DNA of 21,695 bases from Betaproteobacteria bacterium (GTDB taxonomy: Bacteria > Pseudomonadota > Gammaproteobacteria > Burkholderiales > Rhodocyclaceae): contig JAPTVL010000280.1 of assembly GCA_028065725.1 (NCBI GenBank), positions 1 through 21,695 on the forward strand. Direction: 5' to 3'. Position 1 is the stretch's first letter. Each line of letters begins with the position of its first letter. Below, one piece after another: positions 13,431 through 21,403 of the stretch. A program made the translations under genes and the position numbers. The notes under the pieces were generated by a model. It saw only the letters and a program-made list of their open reading frames with translations, searched no databases and was not told the DNA's origin.

Positions 13431-16400
13431 TCACGACATCGAGGATTGCACCGTCGCGCCATCCCCCCGCTCCGCCTTCTCGAACCGCGCGAAGCGCAGC
13501 GCCAGGGTCGGCAGGACCAGCAAGGTCAGTGCCGTCGAGCTGAACAGCCCGCCGAGGATCACGATCGCCATGGGCCCTTCGATCTCCTGGCCCGGAAGAT
13601 GCGCGCCGATCGCCAGCGGCAGCAAGCCCAGCGCCGTGACCGAGGCGGTCATCAGGATGGGTGTGAGACGGTTCATCGCCCCGAGACGCGCCGTCTCCCA
13701 GGACCAGGGCAGACCTTCCTCGGTCACCAGCGACCGGTAGTGCGACAGCAGCATGATGGAGTTGCGCAGCGTGATCCCGAAGACCGTCACGAAGCCCACC
13801 GCCGCGCCTAGCGAGATGGGCAACCGAGCAATCCAGATCGCGGCAACTCCGCCCACCAACGCGAACGGCAGGTTGACCGCCAGCAGCGCCACCGTCCGCC
13901 CGTCGCGCAAAGCGATGACCAGCAGGCCCAGGATCGCCGCCAGCGCCAGCGCGAAGTCCAGCGCCAGTTGCATCCGGGCCTGCCCCGAAGCTGCCGACGT
14001 GCCGCCGATGCGCAGGTAATCGCCTGACGCCAGGGGCAGGCTGGCGAGCTTGCTGCGGGCCCGCGCGACGAACTGCCCGGCACTGCCGCTGACGTTGGCG
14101 GTGACGAGCTGCACGCGCTGCGCGCCGCGGTGGAGGATGAGCGACTGTCCGGAGCGCTCGCGGATCTGCGCCAGAGCGCCCAGGAGCACGACGGTGCCGG
14201 AGTTGTTCACCAGCGGCACGTCGGCGATCGCGGACGGATCCGAACGCAGGGCGGGCGGCAGCACCACCACGATCGCCAGCGACGCCCCCGCGGTGTAGAC
14301 TCGGCCGACCGTGCGGCCGCTGTAGCAGGTCTGGATCGCTTGCAGCACCTGCGCCGGAGTGAAGCCGTAGCGCGTCAGGGCGGCGCGGTCGAGGGTGATG
14401 GAGAGTTCGGGGGTGCCGGGCGGCGCCTGGATGCGCACGCCGGCCGCTCCCGGCACCCGGCGCAGCACCTCGGCCACGCGCCGGGCATCGTCGTTCAGAG
14501 CCGAGAGATGGCGGCCGTAGAGTGTCACCACCACGGGCGCGGTTACACCGGACAGGGTCTCGTGGATGCGCTCGGTCAGAAAGGTGTTGGCCCACCAGCG
14601 TACTCCCGGCGCCCCACGGACCGCCTCCAGGATGCGAGTCTCGGCGGCGGCGCTGTCGGCGTTGCCCTTGGCGCTCAAGGCCACGTCGATCTCCGCCTTG
14701 TTGGTCAGGGCGTTGCCGTTGGACAGATGGGCGCGGCCAGCGTGCATCACCACGTGTGCCACCTCGGGCATGCGCTGCATGATCCCGACCGCCCGCTCGC
14801 CGATGTGCATCGTCGTCGCCAGCGACGTGCCGGGCGCCGTCTGGAAGTGCACGATGAGGTCATTCTCATTGAAGTGCGGAAGGAAGCTTGTGCGCAGGAA
14901 AGGCACGGAGGCCAGACCGCCAACAATCAGGATGAGCACCAGCGCGCCCACTCGCCGGGGGCGGCTATGAACAAGGGCAAGCCAACGTCCGTAACGGCGC
15001 TTGATAGACGCCACCAGGGGTGGATCGGCGGGTTCCAGCCGGCCACGCCCCAGCAGCAGCATCGCCAAAGCAGGCGTAACCGTGAGTGCCACGGCGAGCG
15101 ATGAAAGGATCGCAAAGACGTAGGCCAGAGCCAGCGGCTCGAACATACGACCGGCAACACCCGTCATCCGCAATATGGGCAGGAACACGATGACCACCGA
15201 CAACGTGGCAAAAATGACGGCCTTGCGTACCTCCATGGCCGCACGCAATACAACTTCCAATGCCGGTCGCGGTTGTGCGCGAGCGCTGTTCTCGCGCAAA
15301 CGGCGATGAGTGTTCTCCACGTCCACCACGGCGTCGTCCACCACTTCGCCCAGAGCAATCGCGAGGCCGCCGAGTGACAGCGTGTTGAGACTGAAGCCGA
15401 AGTGGACAAGGACCAGTGCGGCGGACAACAGCGACAGCGGAATCGCGGTAAACGAGATGATCGCTGTTCGCCAATTGCGCAAGGCAAAGTACAACACCAG
15501 CATGATGAGCACGCCACCGATCGCCAACGAATTGCCCACGTCGTGCAACGCGGTGTCGATGAACGTGGCGGGCCGTAGGCCATCAGGCTGGAGTTGGATG
15601 CCGTTCTGCTTGAAAACCGGCGCCAGAGCCGCGAGAGTGCGGTCAAGCCCGTTCGTCACGTCGAGCGTATTGGCACCGTATTGGGCACCGATGACCAGTA
15701 CCAATCCCTTTTGGGTACCGACCAGCGCATCACCGATGGGCGGCGGCGGCGCCGCCACCACGTGCGCGACCTCGCCCAGCGTGACGCTGTGGTGCGCGCG
15801 ACGCACCAGCAGGCTGTCGGCTAGTAACGAAGGGGTCGTCGCTTGGCCGTGGCTCATCAGGACAAGCTGCTGGTTCGGTGTGTTGACGACGCCCGCCCCG
15901 CGAACCTCACTCGCCTGGGCCGTCGCCGCAATCAACTGATTCAAGCCGATGTGCAGCGCAACGAGCTTGCTGGGGTCGAACTGCGCCTGCAACTGTTCTG
16001 GCTGTGCGCCGAAGATGACGACTTTCGAGACGCCGGGTACCGCCAGGAGTGCTGGCCGGATGGTCCAGCGTGCGATCTCGGTCAACTGCATCAGCGACAA
16101 CTTCGAGGATGACAACCCGATGGTCAACGCGACGCCTGTGGACGACTGCAGCGGTGCGATAACCGGCGTTGCGCCTGGCGGCAGCAAAGTTGTCAGGGGA
16201 GCGATGCGCTGCGCGACAAGTTGCTGATCGAGATAAACGTTCGTCTTGCCATGGAATACCACCGTCACAACGGAAAGCCCTTCCATCGACTGCGAGCGCA
16301 GTACCGACAGCCCGGGAATGCCGTTCACGGCGTCTTCGACGGGCGTGGTGACCAGCGCCTCGATCTGCCGAGGGGCCAATCCCGCTGCGTTGGTGACGAC

Positions 16401-16541
16401 GGTGATCGTGGGTTGCCCAAACTCCGGGAACACATCGTAGGGCGCATGAAGTACCGCGATGACGCCCAGCAGTGCCAGCCCGAGCGCCGCGAACAGGACC
16501 AGCCAGCGCAGACGCAGGCAGAACTCGACGATTGCACGCAT
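13431..16541 (-). CDS. RND efflux pump inner-membrane subunit, heavy-metal (HME) type (1036 aa)
   Basis: Full-length RND transporter: TM1 near the N-terminus (LRWLVLFAALGLALLGVIAV), two large periplasmic loops, and TM2-6 (from about residue 335) and TM8-12 blocks. Start 'MRAIVEFCLRLRWLVLFAAL' and 'GIPGLSVLRSQSMEGLSVVTVVF' are typical of CzcA/CusA-type pumps. The TM4 motif is 'ALGEVVDDAVVDVEN': the first acidic residue of CzcA is Ala, as in CusA, but there are extra acids. The exported ion cannot be assigned. GGGAG lies seven bases before the ATG, and the adaptor gene ends 12 bp upstream. It works with the adaptor and outer-membrane channel in proton-driven efflux across the envelope. Confidence 0.92.
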   Translation of the reverse strand: MRAIVEFCLRLRWLVLFAALGLALLGVIAVLHAPYDVFPEFGQPTITVVTNAAGLAPRQIEALVTTPVEDAVNGIPGLSVLRSQSMEGLSVVTVVFHGKTNVYLDQQLVAQRIAPLTTLLPPGATPVIAPLQSSTGVALTIGLSSSKLSLMQLTEIARWTIRPALLAVPGVSKVVIFGAQPEQLQAQFDPSKLVALHIGLNQLIAATAQASEVRGAGVVNTPNQQLVLMSHGQATTPSLLADSLLVRRAHHSVTLGEVAHVVAAPPPPIGDALVGTQKGLVLVIGAQYGANTLDVTNGLDRTLAALAPVFKQNGIQLQPDGLRPATFIDTALHDVGNSLAIGGVLIMLVLYFALRNWRTAIISFTAIPLSLLSAALVLVHFGFSLNTLSLGGLAIALGEVVDDAVVDVENTHRRLRENSARAQPRPALEVVLRAAMEVRKAVIFATLSVVIVFLPILRMTGVAGRMFEPLALAYVFAILSSLAVALTVTPALAMLLLGRGRLEPADPPLVASIKRRYGRWLALVHSRPRRVGALVLILIVGGLASVPFLRTSFLPHFNENDLIVHFQTAPGTSLATTMHIGERAVGIMQRMPEVAHVVMHAGRAHLSNGNALTNKAEIDVALSAKGNADSAAAETRILEAVRGAPGVRWWANTFLTERIHETLSGVTAPVVVTLYGRHLSALNDDARRVAEVLRRVPGAAGVRIQAPPGTPELSITLDRAALTRYGFTPAQVLQAIQTCYSGRTVGRVYTAGASLAIVVVLPPALRSDPSAIADVPLVNNSGTVVLLGALAQIRERSGQSLILHRGAQRVQLVTANVSGSAGQFVARARSKLASLPLASGDYLRIGGTSAASGQARMQLALDFALALAAILGLLVIALRDGRTVALLAVNLPFALVGGVAAIWIARLPISLGAAVGFVTVFGITLRNSIMLLSHYRSLVTEEGLPWSWETARLGAMNRLTPILMTASVTALGLLPLAIGAHLPGQEIEGPMAIVILGGLFSSTALTLLVLPTLALRFARFEKAERGDGATVQSSMS

Positions 16542-16553
16542 CAGACCGCTCCC

Positions 16554-17564
16554 TCAATTGTCGTCATCGTTTTCTGCCTTGGCTGATTTTGCCTTCGCCG
16601 CAGGCGGCGGCGACTCCGATGCGGCGAAGAGTAGAGCTGCGCCCGCGACCACGATCCGCTGCCCCGCCTGAAGTGCCGTACCGTCACCCACCGCCACGAA
16701 ATAGCCCCCCTCGTCGCGCGACGAGGCCGGCACCGCGACCGGTGCGAACGACGCGGCGCCGGTCTGGCGGTAGACGAGCGCCGTCCCGTCGTGCCACACC
16801 ACGGCGGACGGCGGAACCAGGACGCCGGCCACCGCACCCGACCCGCTCAAGGCCACCGTCAGCGGCGTGCCGATTGGCGCGGAATCCTGGGCGGACATGA
16901 GGTAATACAGGCTGGGACCAGCGACGCCTGCGGCGGCGCGCGGTGCGCGGCTGACCAGGTGCAGGGTTACGTGTTTGCCGTCAGGCGTCGAGGCCGCCGG
17001 ATCGGTCGACACGGCCGGCAGCGACTGCCCAAGTGGCAGGCTGACCTCGACGAGCTGTTGGGCGCCGCTTCCCAGTTGCGGCAGCGGCGCCGCTCCGGAA
17101 GACGCGGCGGTCGCGAGCTTGGCGCCCCAGTCGGTGCGCGCGCGGGCATCGAGCTCGGTGAGCTGCACCTGCGCGTTGGCCTGGTTGGCCTCGGCGACCT
17201 GCAGCCGCGACTGCGCCGCCTGGAAGGCCGCCTGCGAGATGTTGTGCTGAGACCGATACAGATCGGCGGCACGGGCCGCCTCGCTGCGTGCCAGCGCGGT
17301 CGTGGCCTGCGCGGCGGCGAACGTGCTGCGCGCGGCGGCGATCTGCGCCGACAGAGTAATCAACGGTCCGGGATCGAGAACGAGGCCGTAGGCGGAGACC
17401 TGCGGGGCGCGCTTGACCTGTTGCAGCACCGCGGTCCGAATCCCGCCGGCCGCGATGGCCTTGGCGTCGAGGGTGACGGTGGCGAGTTGCCCCGCGGCAG
17501 CGGTGCCCGCCGCAGCGGCGGCGATGACCAGCGCGGCGAACTTGAAGAATGTCCTGTGCATCAT
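16554..17564 (-). CDS. RND periplasmic adaptor (membrane fusion) protein (336 aa)
   Basis: A signal peptide (MMHRTFFKFAALVIAAAAAG, cleaved near 'AAAG') is followed by a helical hairpin with heptad-like repeats (AARSTFAAAQATTALARSEA, QAAFQAAQSRLQVAEANQAN). Beta-barrel and membrane-proximal parts ('VLVPPSAVVWHDGTALVYRQ', 'GYFVAVGDGTALQAGQRIVV') follow, as in CusB/CzcB-type adaptors. The C-terminus is charged (KAKSAKAENDDDN). There is no His- or Met-rich metal site that would reveal the substrate. The start overlaps the stop of the outer-membrane gene by 4 bp and the RND gene follows after 12 bp, the usual C-B-A order. It links pump and channel in the periplasm. Confidence 0.88.
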   Translation of the reverse strand: MMHRTFFKFAALVIAAAAAGTAAAGQLATVTLDAKAIAAGGIRTAVLQQVKRAPQVSAYGLVLDPGPLITLSAQIAAARSTFAAAQATTALARSEAARAADLYRSQHNISQAAFQAAQSRLQVAEANQANAQVQLTELDARARTDWGAKLATAASSGAAPLPQLGSGAQQLVEVSLPLGQSLPAVSTDPAASTPDGKHVTLHLVSRAPRAAAGVAGPSLYYLMSAQDSAPIGTPLTVALSGSGAVAGVLVPPSAVVWHDGTALVYRQTGAASFAPVAVPASSRDEGGYFVAVGDGTALQAGQRIVVAGAALLFAASESPPPAAKAKSAKAENDDDN

Positions 17565-18913
17565 TGACTCCGGTTGGCAACCAGGAAGGGGTGATAGAGC
17601 GCCGCTTCGAGGCGGCCGAGCGCCGTGCGCTCGTGGACCGACGCCAACAGGGCGCCCTGCCGCGTCTGCAGGTACGCCAGCCTGGCGCCGAGCAGCCGCA
17701 GCCGGCCGATCTGGCCCGCGGCAAAGGCCCCTTGCTGCCGGTTGAGAGCATCCGCGGCCGCCTTGCGCAGCCGGTGCGCGCTGTCCAACTCGGACTCGCT
17801 GGCGTGCCAGTCCGTCCGGGCCTCATCGATCTCGGCCAGCACCTTGGTCTGGGTGGCGAGGAACTGCTCCGCGGCGACGCGCCGGGCGGCGCGGGCCTGG
17901 GCGATCGGGCCCTGGTTCTGGTTGAGGACGGGCAGCGGCAGGGCGATCGAGAGGATGAACTTGTTGTCGCCCTGGTCGTAGTGATAGCCGGGGCCGATGT
18001 CGATCGCCGGGTACTGCTGCGCGACCGCCAGGCGCAGTGCGGCTTCCGCCGCGGCGTAGTGCGCAAGGGCAGCCAGGACGTCGGGCCGGGTGGTGAGCGC
18101 CGCGTGGATGAGGGGCTTCAAGCTGCCCGGCTGTCGCGGGTGGGTGATTCCGCTCATGTCGAGGTCGACGCCGTCGAGCGCATCTGTCGGCAGGCCGAGC
18201 GCCGCGGCCAGGCTTGCGCGCGCCAGCCGCACGGCCCGCTGGTCCGAGGCGAGCTGCAGTTCGGCCTGGTTCTGGGCGAGCGTGGCCGTCGTCAACGTGG
18301 CCGCCGAGACCATGCCTGCCCGGTAGCGCTGCTCGACGGCCTGGCGATAGCTGCCGGCAAGCACGGCGCGCCGAGAGGCGAGCGTCGTGGCCTCCTGGGC
18401 GGACCATGCGTCGAGCATGGCCGTGCTCACCTGACCGCGCAGTTGCCAGGCGGTGACGGCGATCGCCTGCCGTGCCTCCTCAGTCCGGGCACGCGCCCGG
18501 GCGATGCGCGCGGGACGGGCTCCCCAGGACTGGATCAGGAAGGTAACGACGGGGCCGACTGTCCACGGCGAGGCCGTGGTGGTTGTGTCATAGGTTGGCG
18601 CGATCGACAGCGTCGGATTGGGAAGCGCCGCCGCGGTCGTCTCACCGCCTCGGGCTTCGCGCAGCCTCGCCTCGGCCAGCGGCATGTCCGGCCGCTCGTA
18701 AACCGCCACCAGCGCCAGAGTGTCGAGATCCCACCGCGGCGGACCATCGCGGTGCTGCTCGGCCGCGAGGAAGCGCAGCAAACGGGGATCGGTCAGGCTG
18801 CGCCGGTTCAGCGCCGCCGCGGTCTTGGCCGGATCGAGCGGCCTGGGCGTGTAGCTCGCGCATCCGGCAAGCAGCGCTGTAGCGAGCAACGTGGCCCGCA
18901 GACGAGTGTTCAT
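17561..18913 (-). CDS. TolC-like outer-membrane efflux lipoprotein (450 aa)
   Basis: The N-terminus has a lipoprotein signal with lipobox L15-A16-G17-C18 (MNTRLRATLLATALLAGCAS), so the mature protein is lipidated at Cys18. Two OEP-type repeats follow with long helices and conserved small segments ('LPNPTLSIAP' and 'LAVAQQYPAIDIGPGYHYDQ'), ending 'LGRLEAALYHPF'. Length is normal for CusC/CzcC-type channels. It is the first gene of the OMF-MFP-RND set, with a coupled overlap to the adaptor gene. No clear ribosome site precedes the ATG at 18911-18913. A repeat-rich 170-bp gap separates it from the sensor kinase gene upstream. Confidence 0.9.
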   Translation of the reverse strand: MNTRLRATLLATALLAGCASYTPRPLDPAKTAAALNRRSLTDPRLLRFLAAEQHRDGPPRWDLDTLALVAVYERPDMPLAEARLREARGGETTAAALPNPTLSIAPTYDTTTTASPWTVGPVVTFLIQSWGARPARIARARARTEEARQAIAVTAWQLRGQVSTAMLDAWSAQEATTLASRRAVLAGSYRQAVEQRYRAGMVSAATLTTATLAQNQAELQLASDQRAVRLARASLAAALGLPTDALDGVDLDMSGITHPRQPGSLKPLIHAALTTRPDVLAALAHYAAAEAALRLAVAQQYPAIDIGPGYHYDQGDNKFILSIALPLPVLNQNQGPIAQARAARRVAAEQFLATQTKVLAEIDEARTDWHASESELDSAHRLRKAAADALNRQQGAFAAGQIGRLRLLGARLAYLQTRQGALLASVHERTALGRLEAALYHPFLVANRSQ

Positions 18914-18990
18914 CGCGTCGCGTCATGAAGGGGAAAACCTCATGCTAGGAACGCGGGTGTCGTCAATTTGTCGTCGGCTCATGAGGAAAC

Positions 18991-19135
18991 GCAGGGCCGC
19001 CCCAAGTTTTCTCATCCCCCTCGGGGGCAGCCGCTGCAAAGCGGCGGCCTGGGGGTGCTCTCAAGTAGCCGCAGGGCCGCCCCAAGGCTATTTGACCCCC
19101 ACGGGGGGCGGGCCGGGCTCGGCCCGGCCCTGGGG
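18991..19135. repeat. REP-like repeat pair in the efflux operon
   Basis: GCAGGGCCGCCCCAAG occurs at 18991-19006 and again at 19071-19086, exactly 80 bp apart. Each is followed by C-rich/G-rich palindromic arms such as CCCCCTCGGGGG and GGGCCGGG-CTCGG-CCCGGCCC (about 19110-19130). I associate this repeat type with intergenic regions in Burkholderiales. It could attenuate read-through between kinase and channel genes. The second unit forms the 3' end of the kinase gene. Confidence 0.65.
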
Positions 19136-20425
19136 ACGCTCAGCTCCGCCGTCGTTGCGGAGATGCAGATCCAGACGCACCTGCAGTTCGCCGGCTTCGC
19201 TGTGGGCATACGCGAGGACCCAGCCCAGCCGCTCGCACAACTGCTGCACCAGGTACAGGCCGAGGCCGGCGCCGTGGGCGCGGCCGGCCTCGGCCAGCGC
19301 GAGCGAGCGGTACAGGCGGGCCACGGCGGCGGCGTCCAGCGGCTCGCCGCGGCTGTCGATCGAGAACACGCCGTCGCGCAGCGCGACCTCCAGATGGCCC
19401 GCCTGGGTGTGCTCGATGGCGTTGCGCAGCAGGTTGCCGAAGATCATCGCGGCGATCGCCGGCGCGACACGCACAGCAGCCGGCTCGATGGGGCCGACCT
19501 CCAGGGTCAGCGGCCTGCCCTCGAGCAGCGGAAGATAGTCGGCGATCAGGTCGGGCAGCCATCCCTCCAGCGCCAGGGGCGCCAGCGCGGCAGGCGGCGA
19601 CGGCTCCTTGGCGAGATGCAGCAGGGCCGCCAGCGTGTCCTGCATGGCCTCAGTCGTCAGGCGAATGCGCTGCAGCGCCCGCCGGCCGTCGGCAGCAAGC
19701 GGCTCGGCCTCCAGCACCTGTGCGGCGCCTGCGATGACCGAGATCGGGGTGCGCAGTTCGTGGCTCGCGGTGTCGATGAACTCGCGCTCGCGCAGCACGA
19801 AGCCATCTAGGCGCTGGAGATATCCATTGAACGCCGTCTCGAGAACCTGGATCTCCTGCAGCCGGTACCCCGGCACGAGGCGCTGCTCGCGGCGCGACGG
19901 GTCGAGAGCGTGTACCGAGTCAACCAGACGCGAAACCGGGCGCAGCAGCCGACCGGCGAGCCACCAGGTAGCGGCCATCAGCAGGCCCAGTCCGACGGCG
20001 ACCACGGCGTCGAGCAGGTCAGCCAGGCGGCGCTCCTGGGCGCGCTGGGCGGAGATGTCGATCAGCGCGGCCATGCGGTGCCCCTGCACGTCCTGCACCA
20101 GCACCGCGTAGGGAAGGTCCTCGGGGTCGATGTCGTCGTACAGACCCGGCCCGAGACGGCGCACCTCGGCAGGAAGACTCGCCGCGGCGGGCGAGTCGAG
20201 ATCGATCAGGCGCACCTTGGGCGGATTGATCTCGCCGGCTGGTAGGTGGGCGGCCCTCAGGTCGCGCACCATCACGTCGCCGAGCAGGCTCATCCACACC
20301 AGGCGTTCGTGGCGGTCGTTCAGGAACGCGCCCACCGCGATCAGGGCCACGCTCAGGACCGCCGCGTACAGCAGCAACCCGGCGGTGATGCGCGCGCGCA
20401 GACTAGTCGTCTTCATGTTCGCCAT
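19088..20425 (-). CDS. sensor histidine kinase (445 aa)
   Basis: Architecture: TM1 (about 12-35), a periplasmic sensor region of ~100 residues, TM2 (about 138-160), HAMP-like linker (RPVSRLVDSVHALD), HisKA with H222 (FIDTASHELRTPISVIAG), N-box (IFGNLLRNAIEHT) and G2-box (GAGLGLYLVQQL). The G1 box is weak ('SIDSRGEPL' instead of D-x-G-x-G). The sensor region lacks His, Met or Cys clusters typical of copper or silver sensors. The gene overlaps the response regulator's 3' end; ATG at 20423-20425 or 20414-20416 may be used. The last ~14 residues (QGRAEPGPPPVGVK) are encoded by the REP-like repeat and probably are not part of the domain. It presumably controls the pump operon. Confidence 0.9.
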   Translation of the reverse strand: MANMKTTSLRARITAGLLLYAAVLSVALIAVGAFLNDRHERLVWMSLLGDVMVRDLRAAHLPAGEINPPKVRLIDLDSPAAASLPAEVRRLGPGLYDDIDPEDLPYAVLVQDVQGHRMAALIDISAQRAQERRLADLLDAVVAVGLGLLMAATWWLAGRLLRPVSRLVDSVHALDPSRREQRLVPGYRLQEIQVLETAFNGYLQRLDGFVLREREFIDTASHELRTPISVIAGAAQVLEAEPLAADGRRALQRIRLTTEAMQDTLAALLHLAKEPSPPAALAPLALEGWLPDLIADYLPLLEGRPLTLEVGPIEPAAVRVAPAIAAMIFGNLLRNAIEHTQAGHLEVALRDGVFSIDSRGEPLDAAAVARLYRSLALAEAGRAHGAGLGLYLVQQLCERLGWVLAYAHSEAGELQVRLDLHLRNDGGAERPQGRAEPGPPPVGVK

Positions 20426-21104
20426 CGTCCTTGGTCGTGGCGAGGCGGTAGCCGACCCGCGGCACAGTGTGCAGGAGCTTGCTCGCGAAAGGTGCGTCGA
20501 TTGCCCGCCGCAGCACGTGCATCTGCGAACGCAGCAGGTCGCTGTCGGGGGGATCGTCGCCCCAAAGAACTTCCTCCAGCCGCTCTCGCGGCACCAGCGC
20601 CGGCGATGCCCGCATCAGCACCTCCAGCAGGCGGCGCGTGGCCGGCTGGAGGGCGATCGACTGTCCGCTCCGCGAAATCTCGGCCGTGCTCAGGTCAAGC
20701 ACGAGATCGCAGACCTGCAGCCGGGCGTCTGTCACCTCGCCACGGGCGCGACGGACCTGCGCCAGCAGCCGCGCTTCCAACTCGGCGAGATCGAATGGCT
20801 TGACCAGGTAGTCGTCGGCGCCGGTTCGCAGCGCCTCGATCTTGTCAGCCGTTTCTCCCTTGGCGGTGAGCATGAGCACGGGAACGTCCTTGCGCACGCT
20901 CTGGCGCAGGGCCTGCAGGAGACGCACGCCGTCCATGCGGGGCAGCGTCCAGTCGAGGACGATCGCGTCATAGTGGTTAGCCGCGGCAAGGCGCAGGCCG
21001 GTGACGCCGTCGGGCGCGGCGTCCAGGATGTGGCCGCGCGCCTCGAAGTAGGCGAACAGGTTGGCCACCAATGCGTGGTTGTCCTCGACGACGAGCAACT
21101 TCAT
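20403..21104 (-). CDS. OmpR-family response regulator (233 aa)
   Basis: The receiver domain has acidic E7-D8, phospho-acceptor D51 (AIVLDWTLPRMDG), T80 and K102 (DDYLVKPF). The C-terminal winged helix is of OmpR/PhoB type (SRSGQSIALQPATRRLLEVL, 'LRSQMHVLRRAID' recognition helix, 'LLHTVPRVGYRL' wing). It is the first gene of the two-component/efflux cluster and probably activates it. The coding end overlaps the kinase start. There is no Shine-Dalgarno at the ATG (21102-21104); a promoter-like sequence just upstream could give a leaderless mRNA. Confidence 0.93.
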   Translation of the reverse strand: MKLLVVEDNHALVANLFAYFEARGHILDAAPDGVTGLRLAAANHYDAIVLDWTLPRMDGVRLLQALRQSVRKDVPVLMLTAKGETADKIEALRTGADDYLVKPFDLAELEARLLAQVRRARGEVTDARLQVCDLVLDLSTAEISRSGQSIALQPATRRLLEVLMRASPALVPRERLEEVLWGDDPPDSDLLRSQMHVLRRAIDAPFASKLLHTVPRVGYRLATTKDDGEHEDD

Positions 21105-21138
21105 GGGGAATCGATAGTGAGGGGTTCTGCCCTGTCAA
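21105..21138 (-). promoter_or_regulatory. candidate promoter of the two-component/efflux operon
   Basis: On the minus strand TTGACA (complement of 21133-21138) is followed after 16 bp by TATCGA (complement of 21111-21116). Transcription would begin at or next to the ATG of the response regulator. A weak palindrome CTACAACGATAGTAG at 21188-21202 lies ~50 bp upstream and could bind a regulator. Confidence 0.4.
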
Positions 21139-21365
21139 GGCGCATTCCCGTGTTTCGTTACTTGGAACGACCTTCGTGGCCGGACCGCTACAACGATAGT
21201 AGACGGCGCTCGTCCTTCGGCGCCAAGGATGCCCCACGCGACCTTCGTTCTGTGCGGCAGTAGGCCGGGCTGTTTGCGCGGGGCGGCCCACAAGAATTTG
21301 CGATCTTCGCGTGCGCGGCTGGCGGGCCGCCGAAGAGCTTCATCCACAAGAATTTGCGGAGACCC
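21139..21365. other. right end of the transposon, no gene
   Basis: It holds the upstream regulatory region of the response regulator and two ISL3 end repeats spaced 57 bp apart: terminal TCCACAAGAATTTGCGGAG (21343-21361) and subterminal CCCACAAGAATTTGCG (21288-21303). These are probably transposase binding sites. Confidence 0.65.
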
Positions 21366-21403
21366 AAATTTCACTGTTTGATGCTCATGCATCACACTTC
21401 CCG

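Larger units (their letters stand above)
11950..21365 (-). mobile_element. 9.4-kb ISL3-family unit transposon carrying an efflux and two-component operon
   Basis: The left end is GGGTCTTCGCAAAATTG (11950-11966); the right end, read inward from 21365, is GGGTCTCCGCAAATTC. Each has a second, subterminal copy: CCCAATTTTGTGGGTGA at 12004-12020 and CCCACAAGAATTTGCG at 21288-21303. Flanking 8-bp repeats are perfect. Inside are an ISL3 transposase gene and five passenger genes on the same strand. ISL3 elements with transporter passengers are known (for example ISPpu12), but a complete RND tripartite pump with its sensor pair is unusual to my knowledge. Another ISL3-like end sequence (GTCTCCGCAA, reverse, about 13421-13430) lies between transposase and RND gene. 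It suggests that a shorter IS first sat next to the operon. Confidence 0.85.
11942..21373. repeat. 8-bp target site duplication pair (AAATTTCA) around the 9.4-kb transposon
   Basis: AAATTTCA is found at 11942-11949 and at 21366-21373, directly next to the outermost GGGTC and GACCC of the two element ends. The size matches ISL3 transposition, and the agreement at a distance of 9.4 kb marks both ends as one insertion. Confidence 0.88.

Noticed and set aside
12235..13740. 501-aa open frame on the plus strand opposite the transposase
   Set aside because: Shadow of tnpA and of the 3' end of the RND gene; no domain features.
17549..18928. 459-aa open frame on the plus strand opposite the outer-membrane channel gene
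   Set aside because: Antisense to a gene with a lipobox and OEP repeats; Arg/Gly-rich composition of a shadow.
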